A DNA stretch of 64,000 nucleotides from Siniperca chuatsi. Its lineage: Eukaryota; Chordata; Actinopteri; Centrarchiformes; Sinipercidae. A program made the position numbers and the translations under genes. Where the stretch lies: assembly GCF_020085105.1 (NCBI RefSeq), contig NC_058048.1:5076362-5140361 (forward strand). Direction: 5' to 3'. Under the pieces are notes generated by a model that saw only the letters and a list, made by a program, of their open reading frames with translations, was not told the origin of the DNA and searched no databases. Shown here piece by piece: positions 39,290-51,062 of this stretch (within the stretch, counting starts at the first letter, position 1; each line of letters starts with the position of its first letter).

Positions 39290-41120
39290 TTGAGGTGAAA
39301 AGATGAGTTTTAAGTTTGGATTAAAGGCCCCACCTGAGTCACACTGTCTAATGTCAACGAGGAGGTTATTATTGTAGTATTATTATAGAATACACACTGT
39401 GTTCTTTCAGATAGGCAGGACGTTAACCACGCAATGGGCAGGCCAGAGATGCCAAAATGATTTTCCAGTCGGTCTAGGTGATCTATGGTGTCAAAAGCTT
39501 CACTGAGATCCAGCAATAGAGTACTGAGGTGGAATCTGAATCCATGGTAAGCAGAAGATCATTTACCACTTTAGTAAGTGCAGTTTCAGTGGCGTGACAG
39601 ACCCTCAAAGCAGACTGTAAAGATTAAACAAGATTGCTTTGTTAAGTATGTTGGCTGAAAGTTGCTGAGACACAACTTTTTCTAGTAGTTTTTGAAAAAA
39701 AATGGAGGTCAGAGACTGGTCGATAATGATGCTAGTTGTAAGTGACAAATTAGCAATATTCAGCATTGAGGTCCCAAAAATATAGATCTTTAAACATTTT
39801 AGTGGGTCAAGGAGGCAGGTGGTTGGTTTAGAAGTTAGCACCAGCTTTGACAATGTTTTGAGAGATATAGTCTCAAAATTTGTAAGAACGGAGACTAACT
39901 GGGATTCAACACATGAATGTTGCACTTCTGATCTTACAGAAGTAGCTGGAGACGAGGAACTAATTTTGTATCTAATCTCATCTATTTTTTTGCAAAAATC
40001 AAGAGCTGTAAAGGGTGAGCTGCTAACAGGCGGCTGTTGTAAGTGTTGTTACAGTGTCAAAGAGAAATCTAGGATTGTCTTTATTGTTACTGTTTTAAGC
40101 GAGAGAAGTAGGCTGCTTTGGCAGCGGACAGAGCACGCTTGTAATTTAATACACACTCATGCCATGAGAGGTAGAAAACTTCTACTTTTGATTTACACCA
40201 TTTACGTTCCATTCTCCCACAGGCCTGTTTATAGGTGGGGTATGCAATTCTGGCAAAATCCAATACCATGACAAATATCATGATATAGAGCAAACAACGA
40301 CACAGCAAGTAATGTAACTAACGTTAGCTAGGTTGTGGGTTAGCAGACTGTAGCTACAGTAGCAGCTGCGAAGCTAACAGCCAGAGAGGATGAGACATTT
40401 CCCAGAGCCAGCACAGCAGCTCCAGACAGCGATACACACAACTCTGCTGCTACTATAGCTAACATCACAACAACAGCAAATCTTGGCAAAGTAGAAAGTA
40501 AGCTGAATGTCCGTGGGCAAGTCATTTAACGTTACCTGACACACAAAATAATGGCTGTCCGAGCCACTTTGTTTGTTTCCCATTTACAGAGCCAGGGCTG
40601 TGTACAAATACCTGAGTTTTTTTCAGCGCACACACAGAACAGACAGCTAGCGGACCGTGAGGAGATATTCTCTGAATTTGACAAAAAGACGTGTATTAGA
40701 TTAGAATCGCATACCCCAGCTTTAAGAGCATGTGTTTCTTTGGCAAGCCAGAGTGTAGACCTCTTAGACCGTCTTGCTTTGGAATAAAGAGGTGCAAATC
40801 CAGGAGGCTAGAGAGCTGAGTTTAATTCACTAGAACAATTTTGAACAAATTTAGAACAAAAACAGATGCTATTGCTGCAGTGAAAGTCAAGTATTACCAC
40901 TGGAGTGAATAGGTTCATGTACAAACTGAGTGAAATCAAAAGTATCCAGATGTGTCAGAAAGGCTTCACTTAGAGGATCGAAGGCCTTATTCAGGTGAAT
41001 ATTCAAATCATCAATAATTAATATCTCAACAGAATGAGTAACAAGGTCTGAGAGAAATTCTCCAAACTCTTCTAAAAATTGTGAATAAGGACTAGGTGGC
41101 CTAAAGAGAACCACAAGGTG
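39290..41120 (-). mobile_element. Decayed L2/CR1-type LINE
   Basis: Minus-strand blocks appear in element order from high to low coordinates. They are an endonuclease end (ILIIDDLNIHLNKAFDPLSE, FTQFVHEPIHSSGNT, 41114-40887), the linker CKSKVEVFYLSWHECVLNYK (40230-40087), the RT start SKPTTCLLDPLK (39925-39605), then MLDLSEAFDTIDH and SCLSERTQC (39516-39310). It is interrupted by a non-homologous block at about 40260-40800 and by many stops. The endonuclease GDFNIH motif reads DDLNIH. No intact ORF remains. Confidence 0.75.
40260..40800. repeat. Insertion within the L2/CR1 relic
   Basis: The block separates two collinear parts of the LINE. It contains AACGTTAGCTAGGTTGTGGG and GCAGCTGCGAAGCTAACAGCC, as in abundant GCTAGC-rich fish repeats. 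Exact ends are not resolved. Confidence 0.45.
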
Positions 41121-41266
41121 GAATGATTAGAGTATGTTTCCATGGGCAAATCAAATCTTAGTTGATGGAGATGGTTTTAATAGAATAGCCTCAAAGGAGT
41201 TAGATTTAATATCAAGATTGGAGGTTACAATAAACTTTGAGTGCTGCAAAGTCTACTCCGTGATGC

Positions 41267-41443
41267 ATATGCAGACAGGGATCCAGCCATTTATTTGGGT
41301 GTTTTTTTAGAAGATTCTGGGTCATCCAGGTCATAACATATCTAGAAATGACTGGTGGGGAGTCTGAGACATTTAAACCTCTTTAGTTTATTAACAAACT
41401 GATGACACATTAGGGTTGCTGATGTCAGATGCAATGGCAGTGA
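41267..41443 (+). repeat. Direct duplicate block, copy B
   Basis: This is the shorter copy of the block at 37363-37630, with the same order of motifs. It abuts the LINE fragment that begins near 41445. Confidence 0.75.
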
Positions 41444-41444
41444 C

Positions 41445-42900
41445 CCTCTTCTGACCTCTAGCTAAAGGCCCATCAATATTTTACCCATAGTATCAAAGGT
41501 ATTTGAAAAACTGGTTGCCAAACAAATCGTTGACTCAACAATAGCTCCTTCCCCTGCTATTTGGATTCAGGGCTAATCACTCAACAGAAACAGCTAGATG
41601 CTACTTCATAGAAAAAGTTAAGGCATCAATGGACAACCGCATGGTTGTGGGAGCTGTGTTCCTTGATTTACAGAAAGCATTCAAAATCATTAATCATATC
41701 ATCCTACTGCATAAATTTAAATTTTTCCCCAGAGTTTTTCAACCTTGCCAAATCCCACTGGACTGGCAGGGGGGGAAAGTGAAAGGCAGCGCTTGCCCCT
41801 CCCTCATTACCACCACTGAGGTGCCCTTGAGCAAGGCCCTTAACCCCAACTCCTCCAGTGGAGCTCCTCAGTGGCCAGCAGATCACACTGTGGTTGTACT
41901 CGTCAGGTGTGTTCCAGGTGTGAATGTGTAACTGTGTGAATGTGATCAGGGTGTTCCTGAAAAAGAATGCCCTCTAAATGAAACTCCCCCTGAATAAATA
42001 AAGGTGAAAAATAAGAAATCTGACCTACCTCTCATTCTGCTCCCAACTTGTCAAAATCGATAATCATAAATCTAATTCCCTATATCTATCAACTGGTTTT
42101 TTATCAACATTTTTGTGTCTTCCTCCGCTCCTCTGTTATGTGGGTCCCTCAGGGGTCGATCCTTGGACCTATTCTGTTCTCATTATAGATGCTACCTCTG
42201 GGTCATCTGCATACCTCCTCCAGTGGTATCTCTTACCATTGCTATACCGATGACACATAGCTTTACTTCTCAGTCAAACCTAATAACCTCAATAACCTTA
42301 CCACCCTTCATGACTACATAGCTTTGGTTGCAGTTCGGATGTCTCAAAATGTCGCCCATCTCAATTCTGACAAAACAGGTCCTGTTTACTAAGGAGGTCA
42401 GTCACTATATTGGCCCCCTCACTAGCAACATCAAGACCGCCTCTAAGAATCTTTGTATTCTTTTTGACCAGCACTTGAACTTTGAACCTCATATTACTAA
42501 ACTCATTCAGTCTTGTTTTTTTCAGTTGAGAAATATTGCAAAAACCAACAAAAACTACTTGCCGCACCCCAATTCTTGCCTCTCTTCATTGGCTCCTATA
42601 AAAAACAGAATCAACTTCAAAATCTTACTAATCACATACAAGGCCTTGCATGGCCTGGAGCCTGCATATATAGCAGAATTGTTGAGCCTCTATTCCAGCT
42701 GTTGGCCTCTCTGATCATCTGATCAAGGCCTTTTATCTGTTCCCCATTCCTACTTTAATTCCAGAGGGGACCGTGCTTTTGCGGTAGCTCCCAAACTTTG
42801 GAACAGCCTTCCCCATTCCATCAGATTTGCTGAATCTGTGGTTTGTTTTAAACGGCTGCTGAAAATTAATTTCTATAGGTTAGCCTTTTCATAAATGCTC
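41445..42900 (+). mobile_element. Decayed LINE (L2/Rex-like RT), plus strand
   Basis: Blocks in order include ILPIVSKVFEKLVAKQIV near 41480, DNRMVVGAVFLDLQKAF (41632-41680), VPQGSILGPILFSL near 42148 (in a shifted frame) and a C-terminal block with SSLAPIKNRINFKILLITYK near 42600. The RT core is split by a SINE-like insertion at about 41730-42010 and by frameshifts. It is not functional. Confidence 0.7.
41730..42010 (+). repeat. SINE-like repeat inside the LINE fragment
   Basis: It contains CCACTGAGGTGCCCTTGAGC and AAGGCCCTTAACCCC, a core seen in many short fish repeats. A related core (CTTGGGCAAGACACTGAACC on the minus strand) occurs in the repeat at 52830-53125. It interrupts the RT frame between the block ending near 41690 and the one starting near 42110. 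Confidence 0.55.
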
Positions 42901-43269
42901 TCTGTTTTACGTTTAGTTTTGTTTATTTTTGGTTGTGTGCTTTAATTCTGTCTATGTATCATGCATATATATTTGTTAGTATGTGTGTATGTATATATCA
43001 GAATCAGAATCAGAAATACTTTATTGATCCCCAAGGGGAAACTCTTTTGTTACAGCTGCTCGCTATCACGTCAATGCACACAGGAATAGAACTACTAAGC
43101 AAATCAAAATATAATACACTATAATACAGGTAAGATAAATTAAGTACAAAGTGGATATAAGTATAAAAGCTAAAATAAGTGTAAGTACCTTAGTGGATTT
43201 AGAGGTTGATAGATTGATAAGTATGTATGGTATAATAATACAATGTAATAATATAAGTAATAGGTAATT

Positions 43270-44510
43270 GTGGTAGTTTAAGGTTTTTCATTTCCTGTTT
43301 TATTTTGTAGTGTGTTCCTTCCCTTGTGTGTCTTGTGGTTTTACTTCCTGTCTTTGTTTTCCCTCCAGTTTTGAATGTTGGCCCTTCCTTGATTGTTTGC
43401 ACCTGTATCTCGTTGTTTCACCTCCCCTAGGGTATTTAGTCCGTGTCTCTGTCTTTGTTCAGTGTTGGGTCATTGTTGTTACACATGGTGTTGTTCCTGC
43501 CTTGAGTGATTCCTGCCTTGAGTGATTCCTGCCTTGAGTGATTCCTGCCTTGAGTGATTCCTGCCTTGAGTGATTCCTGCCTTGAGTTTTGTTCCTGTCT
43601 TGAGTTTTGTTCCTGTCTAGTGAGTGTTCCTCACCTTGTATGTGTCCCTGGGTGCCCTGCTGGATTGCAGCAGCCCCCTGTCCATGGACTCTTTGCTGGA
43701 CTTTTTGCTGGATCGCAGCAGCCCCCAGTCCCTGGGTACCTTGCTGGATCTCAGCAGCCCCCTGTCCCTGGACTCCCGGCTGGATCGCAGCAGCACCAAC
43801 CCCTTGCCACCGCTGGATCGCAGTCGCCTCCTGTCCTGGTTGGATCGCAGCAGCAGCCATCCCTAGTTGCCGCTGGATTGCAGCCGCCTCCTGCCCCGGT
43901 TGGACCACAACACGCCGCAGAACCATCTGCTAGGTCGCAGCACGTCACTGAATCGCTGGCCTCCAGAAGGTCTCAGTCTTTGCCGCCGGCCTCCAGTGAC
44001 TCTCCATCTTCACCGCCGGCCTCCTATGACTCTCCGTCTTTGCCGCCGGCCTCCTGTGACCTTCCTCCTGTGTCACCGGCATTCCACCAGGCCTCCAGAT
44101 GGTGTCAATCTTCATCACAGACCTCAGGAGATCAGCTCCACACCTGTCCAGCCCCCGGGCCGTCCACCCGAGGTCCTCAGCTCCACACATGTCCAGCCCC
44201 GGTCCGTCTGCCCAAAGTCTCCCACCTGGCCCTTGCCTGCTCCCTATTTGAACTGTTTTGCCACCTTGGACTCACTTCCCTGCTTCCACCAATACCAGTC
44301 GGTAACCTATCTGCCTTTCGTTTGTTGCACTGTCTGCCTATTGGTCTGTCTGCCTGTACCTGCCTGTAAACCACCAACCCCAATAAACACTATAGCCATC
44401 TGGCTACTTTACCTCATACCGCTTCCTGGTCATCTGCATTTGGGTCCACATAGCACTACACAACCCATACGACAGTAATAATGCAATAATGAGTACTGTC
44501 AAGTTAAGTG
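43270..44510 (+). mobile_element. Insertion into Rex1 carrying minisatellites and a P/Q/S-rich open frame
   Basis: The segment interrupts the Rex1 tail, whose flanks match the intact tail at 4481-4855. It begins with a T/C-rich leader (TTTCCTGTTTTATTTTGTAG). It has a 16-bp minisatellite at 43490-43618, then degenerate tandem units encoding AGSQQPPVPG-like (43660-43800) and RRPPVTL-like (43970-44060) repeats. It ends with CCCCAATAAACACTATAGCC and TGCATTTGGGTCCACATAGC. Open frames of 203 and 271 codons overlap here, and several other frames are open too. The layout resembles LTR-like or non-autonomous fish elements; the superfamily is not known to me. Confidence 0.6.
43490..43618. repeat. 16-bp minisatellite, unit CTTGAGTGATTCCTGC
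   Basis: Five perfect tandem copies run from 43501 to 43580. They are followed by two 18-bp variants with GTTTTGTTCCTGT. Confidence 0.95.
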
Positions 44511-45935
44511 TAGCTTATTAAGATGATTATGAGACGGTGGATATTGCACAGCAATAATAGAAGTATGAATAAATATCAATAAATTAAACCGAAAACAGAG
44601 TATTGCACAGTAGTATTAAACAGAGAATATTGCACAATTATTTCAAGTATTGCAGTGATGTTAACGGTCCAATGTCCAGTTTAGTGACTTAAGGTTATAT
44701 AGACTGACGCTTAGAGGGAGGAGTTAAAGTCCCTTCCTGTGGTGCATTTTGGGGGATGAGTCTTTCGCTGAAGTTACTTCTTTGTTTGACCAGCACGTCA
44801 TGGAGTGGGTGGGAGACACTATCCAAGATGTATTTTGGCCGGCATCCTCCTCTCTGACACCACCGACAGAGAGTCCACCCCCACAACTGGCCTTACGAAT
44901 CAGTTTGTTGAGTCTGTTAGCGTCCGCTATCCTCAACCTGCTGCCCCAGCATGCAACAGCATGCAGGATAGCACTGGCCACCACAGACTCATAAAACCTC
45001 CTCAGCATTGTCCGGCAGATGTTGAAGGACCTCAGCCTCCTCAGAAAATAGAGGCGGCTCTGGCCCTTCCTGTAAATAGCTTGAGTGTTCCCAGTCCAGT
45101 TTATTGTCCATGTGTACTCCCAAGTACTTGCACTCCTCTACAATGTCCACACTGACCCCCTGGATGGAAACAGGGGTCACTGGTGCCTTGGCCCTTCGTA
45201 GGTCTACAAACAGCTCCTTTGACTTTGTCGCATTGAGCTGCAGATGGTTCTGCTCACACCATGAGACAAAGTTACCCACTACAGCCTTGTACTCAGCCTC
45301 GTCACCACCACTGATACTTCCCACCACAGCAGAGTCATCAGAAAACTTCTGAAGGTGGCAGGACTCTGTGTGGTAGCTGAAGTATGTGGTGTAGATGGTG
45401 AAGAGGAAGGGAGAGAGAACAGTCCTCTGAAGGGCCCCAGTGTTGCTGACCACGCTGTCCGAAACACAGTGCTGCAGATGCACATGCTGTGGTCTGCCAG
45501 TCAGGTAGTCGACAATCGAAGACCCAAGGCATCCACCTGCATCGCTATCAGCTTCTCACCCAGCAGGGCTAGCCGGATGGTGTTGAAAGCACTGGAGAAG
45601 TCAAAAAACATGATCCTCACCGTGCTTTCCGGCTTGTCCAGGAGGGTGTAGTTGCGGTTCAGCAGGAAGATGATGGCATCCTCAACTCACAGACAGGGCT
45701 GGTAGGCGAACTGAAGGGGGTCCAGGAGGGGTCTGACCATGGGCCGCAGTTGTTCCAGCACCGGTCTCTCCAGGGTCTTCATTATGTGGGAGGTCAGTGC
45801 CACCGGTCTGTAGTCCTTGGAGCCACTGGGATGCGGCATCTTCGGCACAGGAACGAGGCAAGATGTCTTCCACAGAACATGGCAAACGCCATCGGGGCCT
45901 GCAGCCTTGTTTGAGTGGAGTTTCATCAGCTGTAT

Positions 45936-46194
45936 GTATGTATACTTGTTTTTGTATGTGTCTGTTTTATCCTATCTATGAAGCACTTTGTAACTATGTG
46001 TTTTAAAAAGTGCTATATAATTATTATTATCATGACCAGCTATCTCATATCAGTGTGGTATGGACATTGCTCTGATAGCTCATGTGTTCTGGTATTATAG
46101 TAAAGCAACGAACCCTAACCCTCAATTAATTTTACCCCCTTCCCCTCAGCCAGTCTGTGCATGAAAATCATATCTACATACACTTGGTGGCTTA
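45936..46194. other. Short spacer between Rex1 and the next LINE
   Basis: AT-rich DNA with no recognised feature apart from ATTATTATC-type simple sequence near 46020. Confidence 0.4.
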
Positions 46195-49100
46195 TAATAA
46201 TATAATAATAATAAAAAAATATTTATAGAGCACTTATCAAAACAAAGTTCAAAGTGCTTCACAACAAGAGAAATAAAATACCACAGTGAATGACGAAATA
46301 TAAAGAATTAAAATACATAAAATACACAAAAGCAATAAAATAAACAGCCATTTTAGGTAAAATCAGGATATGCTTTCAGATAAAAATGTGTTTTGCAAAG
46401 AGACTTGACTTGAAGACACTGACTCAGACAACCTAATTTCTTTGGGCAGGTTGTTCCAGAGCCTTGGGGCCCTGATGGCAAGAGCTCTGTCCCCCTTAGT
46501 TTTCATCCTGGACTCAGGAACAGACAGAAGACCCTTGCCCAAAGATCTCAAACTATGTGAAGGTTCATAAGGGATTACATGGTCTAAAATATAGTCTGGG
46601 GCCAGGCCATGAAGAGCCTTAAAAGTAATCAACAAGATCTTAAAATCAATCCTAAAACAAACAGGGAGCCAATGTAAAGAGGCTAAAACAGGTGTGATGT
46701 TGTCGTACTTCTTAGTCCTGGTTAACAGCCTAGCAGCTGAGTTTTGTACAGTCTGCAGTCGTGTCAAAGTTTTGACATACTGTAGGGTCATACTGCCCCG
46801 CGTGCGTCGCCCTCCACCTGACCCACAGGATGTGGGCAGCGCTGCCGAACCCCGAGGTCACGGGAGGGTTAAATAGGAATCTGGGGTTGTGCTGATGGGC
46901 AGAAATAAGTGCAGAGAAATGACATGTTCTTGCATCCTTCACCATCCTATTATAAAGGCGTAATAACTTTCATTGCTACGAAGTGGACCTGGAGACCTGA
47001 TTTCTTCCATCTGCATTCTGCCCTTCTGCATTTCTTTTTACAGCTTCGAATACTGTCATTTAACCATGGCTGTTTTCTAGTCTTTGAGTTTGGTCTATTT
47101 TTCAGAGGAGCTATCTAAGGTTGAAGAACACAGGTAGTTAAAATAATCAACCAAATCGTCGGTGTTGGAGGAATCGGGAAACACATTCCCAGGAGAATTG
47201 AACAGTGTACAGAATTTTGAGGCACTATGCTCTTTAAGGACGCGTGTGTACTTAGAACGGGATAAGACAGTACTGGCAGCCTGTAATTCACAGTTAAAAA
47301 CAACGCATAGGTGATCAGATACAAACATATCCCTGATTTCCAAAGATGGAGTTTTCAGGCCCAAAGTAAAGACTAGGTCTAAGGTGAATGAGTTTGGCCA
47401 GACACATGTTGTTGAAAGTTAAAAGAGTTAGTGATATTTAAAAAATCAGCAGCAAGGGCATTAGAGGAGTCATCAATGTGAATAAAAAAAATCGCCACAA
47501 AGAACAATCCTATCATAATTTCCAGTCACAAGACTGGATAAAAACTCCAGGAGTTCCAACAAGAAGGAGCCAGCTGGTTTAGGGGGGCGATAAATAATAG
47601 CAAATATGACCGGGAGGGGGCCACCACGTTTAAACATGAGCACTTCAAAGGAGGAAAAATTATTGCAAGCTATGAGGTTACACTTTAAATGCTTCCTATA
47701 GACAGTAAAAAGGCCACCACCATGACCACAAACCCTAGGGCGGCTAAAGCTGTCATAATCTGGAGGGCACAATTCAGCCAACTGACTGTGATCACCAGGA
47801 CGTAACCAGGATTCAGTTAAAAACATAAAATCTAAGTCAGTAGAACAGGTAAAATCATTTAAAATAAACGTTTGTTACAGAGGGATCTTACATTGAGAAG
47901 AGCCATCTTAAAAAGTCTGTACTGGTTCAGATTTGAGGTTGAGACTGGAGGTAAGGTTCTGGCCCGGATGTTTATTAAGTTATTATTATTGCTGTGTCAG
48001 CTGTGTCTGTTTCGCATTAAGGACCTATCTGAAATTACCACAGGAATGTTAAAAGTGGCACTAGAGGGATCCGGGCTCCAAATAGCAGCACTATGATCAG
48101 TCCACAAGGGGGAGTTAGTGACAGCAGAGGGTGTGTGCTGTTGAGCAGGTCAAAGAGGCGGATGAAGTCTGCTTTCATCAGCTCCGATTGCTGACGGGCG
48201 GTGTCATTGTTGCCATCGTCGGGAGTGCAGCCAGAAGTCCGGGGAGCTTTTCGAGGATGTCGGGGGTCGTAGCTCCGGGAAAGCAGCGTGTGACCACATT
48301 AACGAAGCGGATATTACTCACTATGGAATCTCCAACGATCAGCGTAGTTGGGGGGATGAGAGGAGGCAGAGTCGATGATCGTGGAGACCACTGAGTTCCA
48401 TCAGCCATCCCTGGGATAGTTGTGGCCGGGGACTGCTGCAGCGAGGGGGCGGTGTCCTCCTTAGCAGAGGGGTTCTCTGCTGTCTCAGGACGAATGAGAC
48501 CTCCAGAGCTTCTCCTGATCACGGCCTCTTTCAGTAACTTGCGGCGAGAGGAGGAGGAAGACTTGACCGCTGGAAAAAGGGAGTGTCCCTCCAGTGTAGG
48601 AAAGTCCTGCATATCCAGGATGTCAAACCTGTTGGCCAGTGGAAGATCCCGATGTGAAGGTGGAGGAGCCAGGCGCTTTGCACCATGTCTGTCCTTACAG
48701 GCTACAGTCCACGCTCCAGGCGTGGAGTCGAACTCACCGGAGCCTTCTCACCAACCCTGCACCCCTGTGCATCCACTGGGGCTCGGCAAGGAGTAGAAAT
48801 GGCAATTGTTTTGGGCTTTGCACCCATGAAGAGCCACAGATCTTCAGGCTTAGCTGAAACGCCTTCGTGCTCAGGGGCGGCAGTGATGATGGAGCCGAGC
48901 CACGGAAGAGTGGGATCATTGTCCAGTTCTGGAGTGGAGCAGTCAGGGGAGTGAGATAGGATGGTCGCAGTCCGGTTGCCGCAGCCAGAGGAGCTGAGGA
49001 CAGCAAGGTGTTTTGCCTGGGCCGAGGCGACAGTGGAGAACTCCAGGATGAGCTTGTCTTTTTCTCTGAGCTCGGCTTCCAGACAGGCGATACTTTTCTT

Positions 49101-49450
49101 CAGCTTTGAGACAGTAAGGTGACAAGATCCACACTCAGCCATCATTTAGTCCGTGAGGGTGCTTAAAAGTTTAAAGTCCACAGTAAAGTCCATAAAAGTG
49201 CTATAGAGCTTAAAATCCTTAATAAAAGCGACCGTTTAGCCAAGCCGCCGGGCTGAAAACAAACCTAGCTAAGCTAGCAGCAGTGGAGGTACTCCACGTT
49301 GAGTTGCAGCCAGCTTAAAATCACTTAAGATCAACATGTCTGATGACTGAAAATTGTGAAAACAGTGTAGTGTAGAAAACTTGACTTAAAAACTTGTTGT
49401 AATGTAAATTTATGATGGTTTAAGACGAAGCTTCTAGCGACGCTTCTGCC
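46195..49450 (-). mobile_element. L2/CR1-type LINE with ORF1 and endonuclease remains, RT core deleted
   Basis: Read on the minus strand from 49450: a 5' UTR; an ORF1 start (MMAECGSCHLTVSKLKKSIA with a coiled-coil-like LEAELREKDK, 49145-48702); an ORF1 C-terminal SGNH/esterase-like segment with TLIVGDSIVSNIR (48612-48178); and an endonuclease part with MFLTESWLRPGD, GGLFTVYRKHLKC, YRPPKPAGSFLLELLEFL and LCGDFF (47826-47473). After a further block at 47364-47095 it jumps to the RT C-terminus: LTRTKKYDNITPVLASLHWL and IRAPRLWNNLPKEIR (46791-46363). The palm with its YADD box is missing. The 3' end at 46195-46350 has a simple A/T-rich tail. Confidence 0.8.
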
Positions 49451-49479
49451 GGGTACACAAAAACGCTGACACATGCGCA

Positions 49480-49690
49480 GTCGCAGTCACTTTTACTTTA
49501 AATTGTGATTATTCAAATTGAGATTATTATAGGTTTGTGATGCTCAGGATACTTTTTTAAATTTTACAGAAATTACATTTGTCATGTCAAAAAGTCTTTC
49601 TGGGTTCTAGGGCATTTCATGACCTGCAGTTTTAACTGTGGTCATTATGTCAAAATCACACCACAACCCACACTGCTCCTGGAGGCTGGG
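49480..49690. other. Spacer, nothing recognised
   Basis: AT-rich DNA between the LINE 5' end and the dispersed repeat copies. Confidence 0.4.
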
Positions 49691-49929
49691 GTTTTGTCTT
49701 GTTCCTAATAATGTGGACATTGAATTGGGGCAGTATTTTGGCTGTTACTGGTGATGTGACACATTCCACGGATCCACGAGAACACAAGTACAGACAAAAA
49801 AGCAGATTGAGAAAGGCCTCTACTCTCTTACTATTGGCTCGCAGACCTACTGTCCCTACACATGAGGTCTGCATATGGACCCTTCTCAACTCTGCAGTTT
49901 CCCTCAGCTCTACTGAGCTTTTCATCCTC

Positions 49930-50260
49930 TTTTAGGTCTCATCAACCGTGTTTCCAGCAACAGCAGACAGCTGTTTTCAGCGAAAAACCCTTAATACAGA
50001 CAAAGTTAGCTATTAGCTGGTGAACATAGCGGAGCATTTAGCAGCTGAAGAGCCAGATATTTCCCTCAGGAGTTGGTGGAGGAAAGTGAATATTACTTAT
50101 ATTTGTCAGATGGACAGAAACAATACTCCAAATAAATGCTAATGTTGGTCTGTAACTGATGTGTAATAAACAACTTGCTAACATGTTCGCCATATGAACT
50201 TTATATGTTGATACTGTGTTTACAGCTTGTTGCACTACCCTCAAGTTACCAAAAAATCAA
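49930..50260. repeat. Dispersed fish repeat, copy 2 of 3
   Basis: It shows CAGCAGACAGCTGTTTTCAGC, ACAAAGTTAGCTATTAGCTGG, the CATTTAGCA box and CTAACATGTTCGCCATATGAA, in the order seen at 7980-8300. It lies next to copy 3. Confidence 0.65.
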
Positions 50261-50339
50261 TTCATGCAAGTTTAACCAATAGTGTATTATTAACAATGGA
50301 TAATATATTGCTCATTTGAACCCACAGTGAATCATCACC

Positions 50340-50720
50340 TAAATCTGTAGTTCCCCTCAGCTCTACATTCCTTTTCATTGTTTTGGTTTATAGGCCCTAC
50401 AAACCCAGCTAAACCCTTGTTGAGCAGGCAGCAGCTATTTTTGGCAAAAAAAAGCTCTGATAAATTCACTGTATGGGACACCAAACAGTAGACAAAGTTA
50501 ACGACTAAATGGGGACCATAGTGAAGCATTTAGCAAGAGTTGGAGGAGACCAAACCAGAGCAAGGAGAGAGAATACTGGACTTCCATTCAACAGAAACAA
50601 GAATGAATGCTAATGTTACTCCTTGTCTGCTGGATGTGTAATCAGGTAATTGTTTGCTAACATGTTTGCCATATAAGGTGTTAGTGTCATTAAAGTATAC
50701 AAATTATACTCATATCTTTT
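50340..50720. repeat. Dispersed fish repeat, copy 3 of 3
   Basis: It has the same order of blocks as copy 2: AGTTCCCCTCAGCTCTAC, GGCAGCAGCTATTTTTGGC, AAGTTAACGACTAAATGG, GAAGCATTTAGCA, CTGCTGGATGTGTAATCAGG and GCTAACATGTTTGCCATATA. Copies 2 and 3 lie in tandem directly upstream of the Pim-like gene. Confidence 0.65.
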
Positions 50721-50969
50721 TGGTCAGTTATTATTTCAAATTTCAATGTAATGGAGGATTTACAGTCTATGGCTGAAAAGTAAATGTTTTGTCATATTTT
50801 CACTTTTTGACTTTTACTGTTTAGATTTTTTTTTTAACCAATGGTTTTGAGTAGGTTTTAGTTACTATGGTTATTTCAGATTGCATTCTATTTGTGATGT
50901 CACAAAATGGAACCCCGATCATCAGAATCAACACACAGAAGCCTCAGAACCTCAGATCCCACAGAGAGA

Positions 50970-50976
50970 TATAAAT
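50970..50976 (+). promoter_or_regulatory. Candidate TATA box of the Pim-like gene
   Basis: TATAAAT lies 87 nt before the proposed ATG at 51063, a plausible distance for a short 5' UTR. Position and motif are the only evidence. Confidence 0.4.
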
Positions 50977-51062
50977 TCACTCACACTCAACATTTCAGCA
51001 GAGTTAAACACAAGTTCTAGATATTCACAGTAACGTATTTTCTCAAATATTTACAAAACAAC

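Larger units (their letters stand above)
43000..45935 (-). mobile_element. Rex1-type LINE split by an insertion
   Basis: The 3' tail lies at 43000-43269 and 44511-44700, with the ATTCTGATTCTGA terminus at 43000 on the minus strand. The coding part is at 44700-45930. Minus-strand blocks are HSNKAAGPDGVCHVLWK, DYRPVALTSHIMKTLERPVL and LLDPLQFAYQP (45926-45687). They are followed by TVLSPFLFTIYTTYFSYHTE, LQKFSDDSAVVGSI, HLQLNATKSKELFVDLRR and CKYLGVHMDNKLDW (45430-45080), then RRFYESVVASAILHAVACWG (45000-44940). These are hallmarks of fish Rex1. The catalytic box reads FSDDS, as usual for this family. Two frame breaks and the 1.2-kb insertion show it is inactive. Confidence 0.85.

Noticed and set aside
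43459..43948. Minus-strand Gln/Gly-rich frames over the minisatellite region
   Set aside because: They are shadows of tandem repeats that lack stops in several frames; no splice or homology support.
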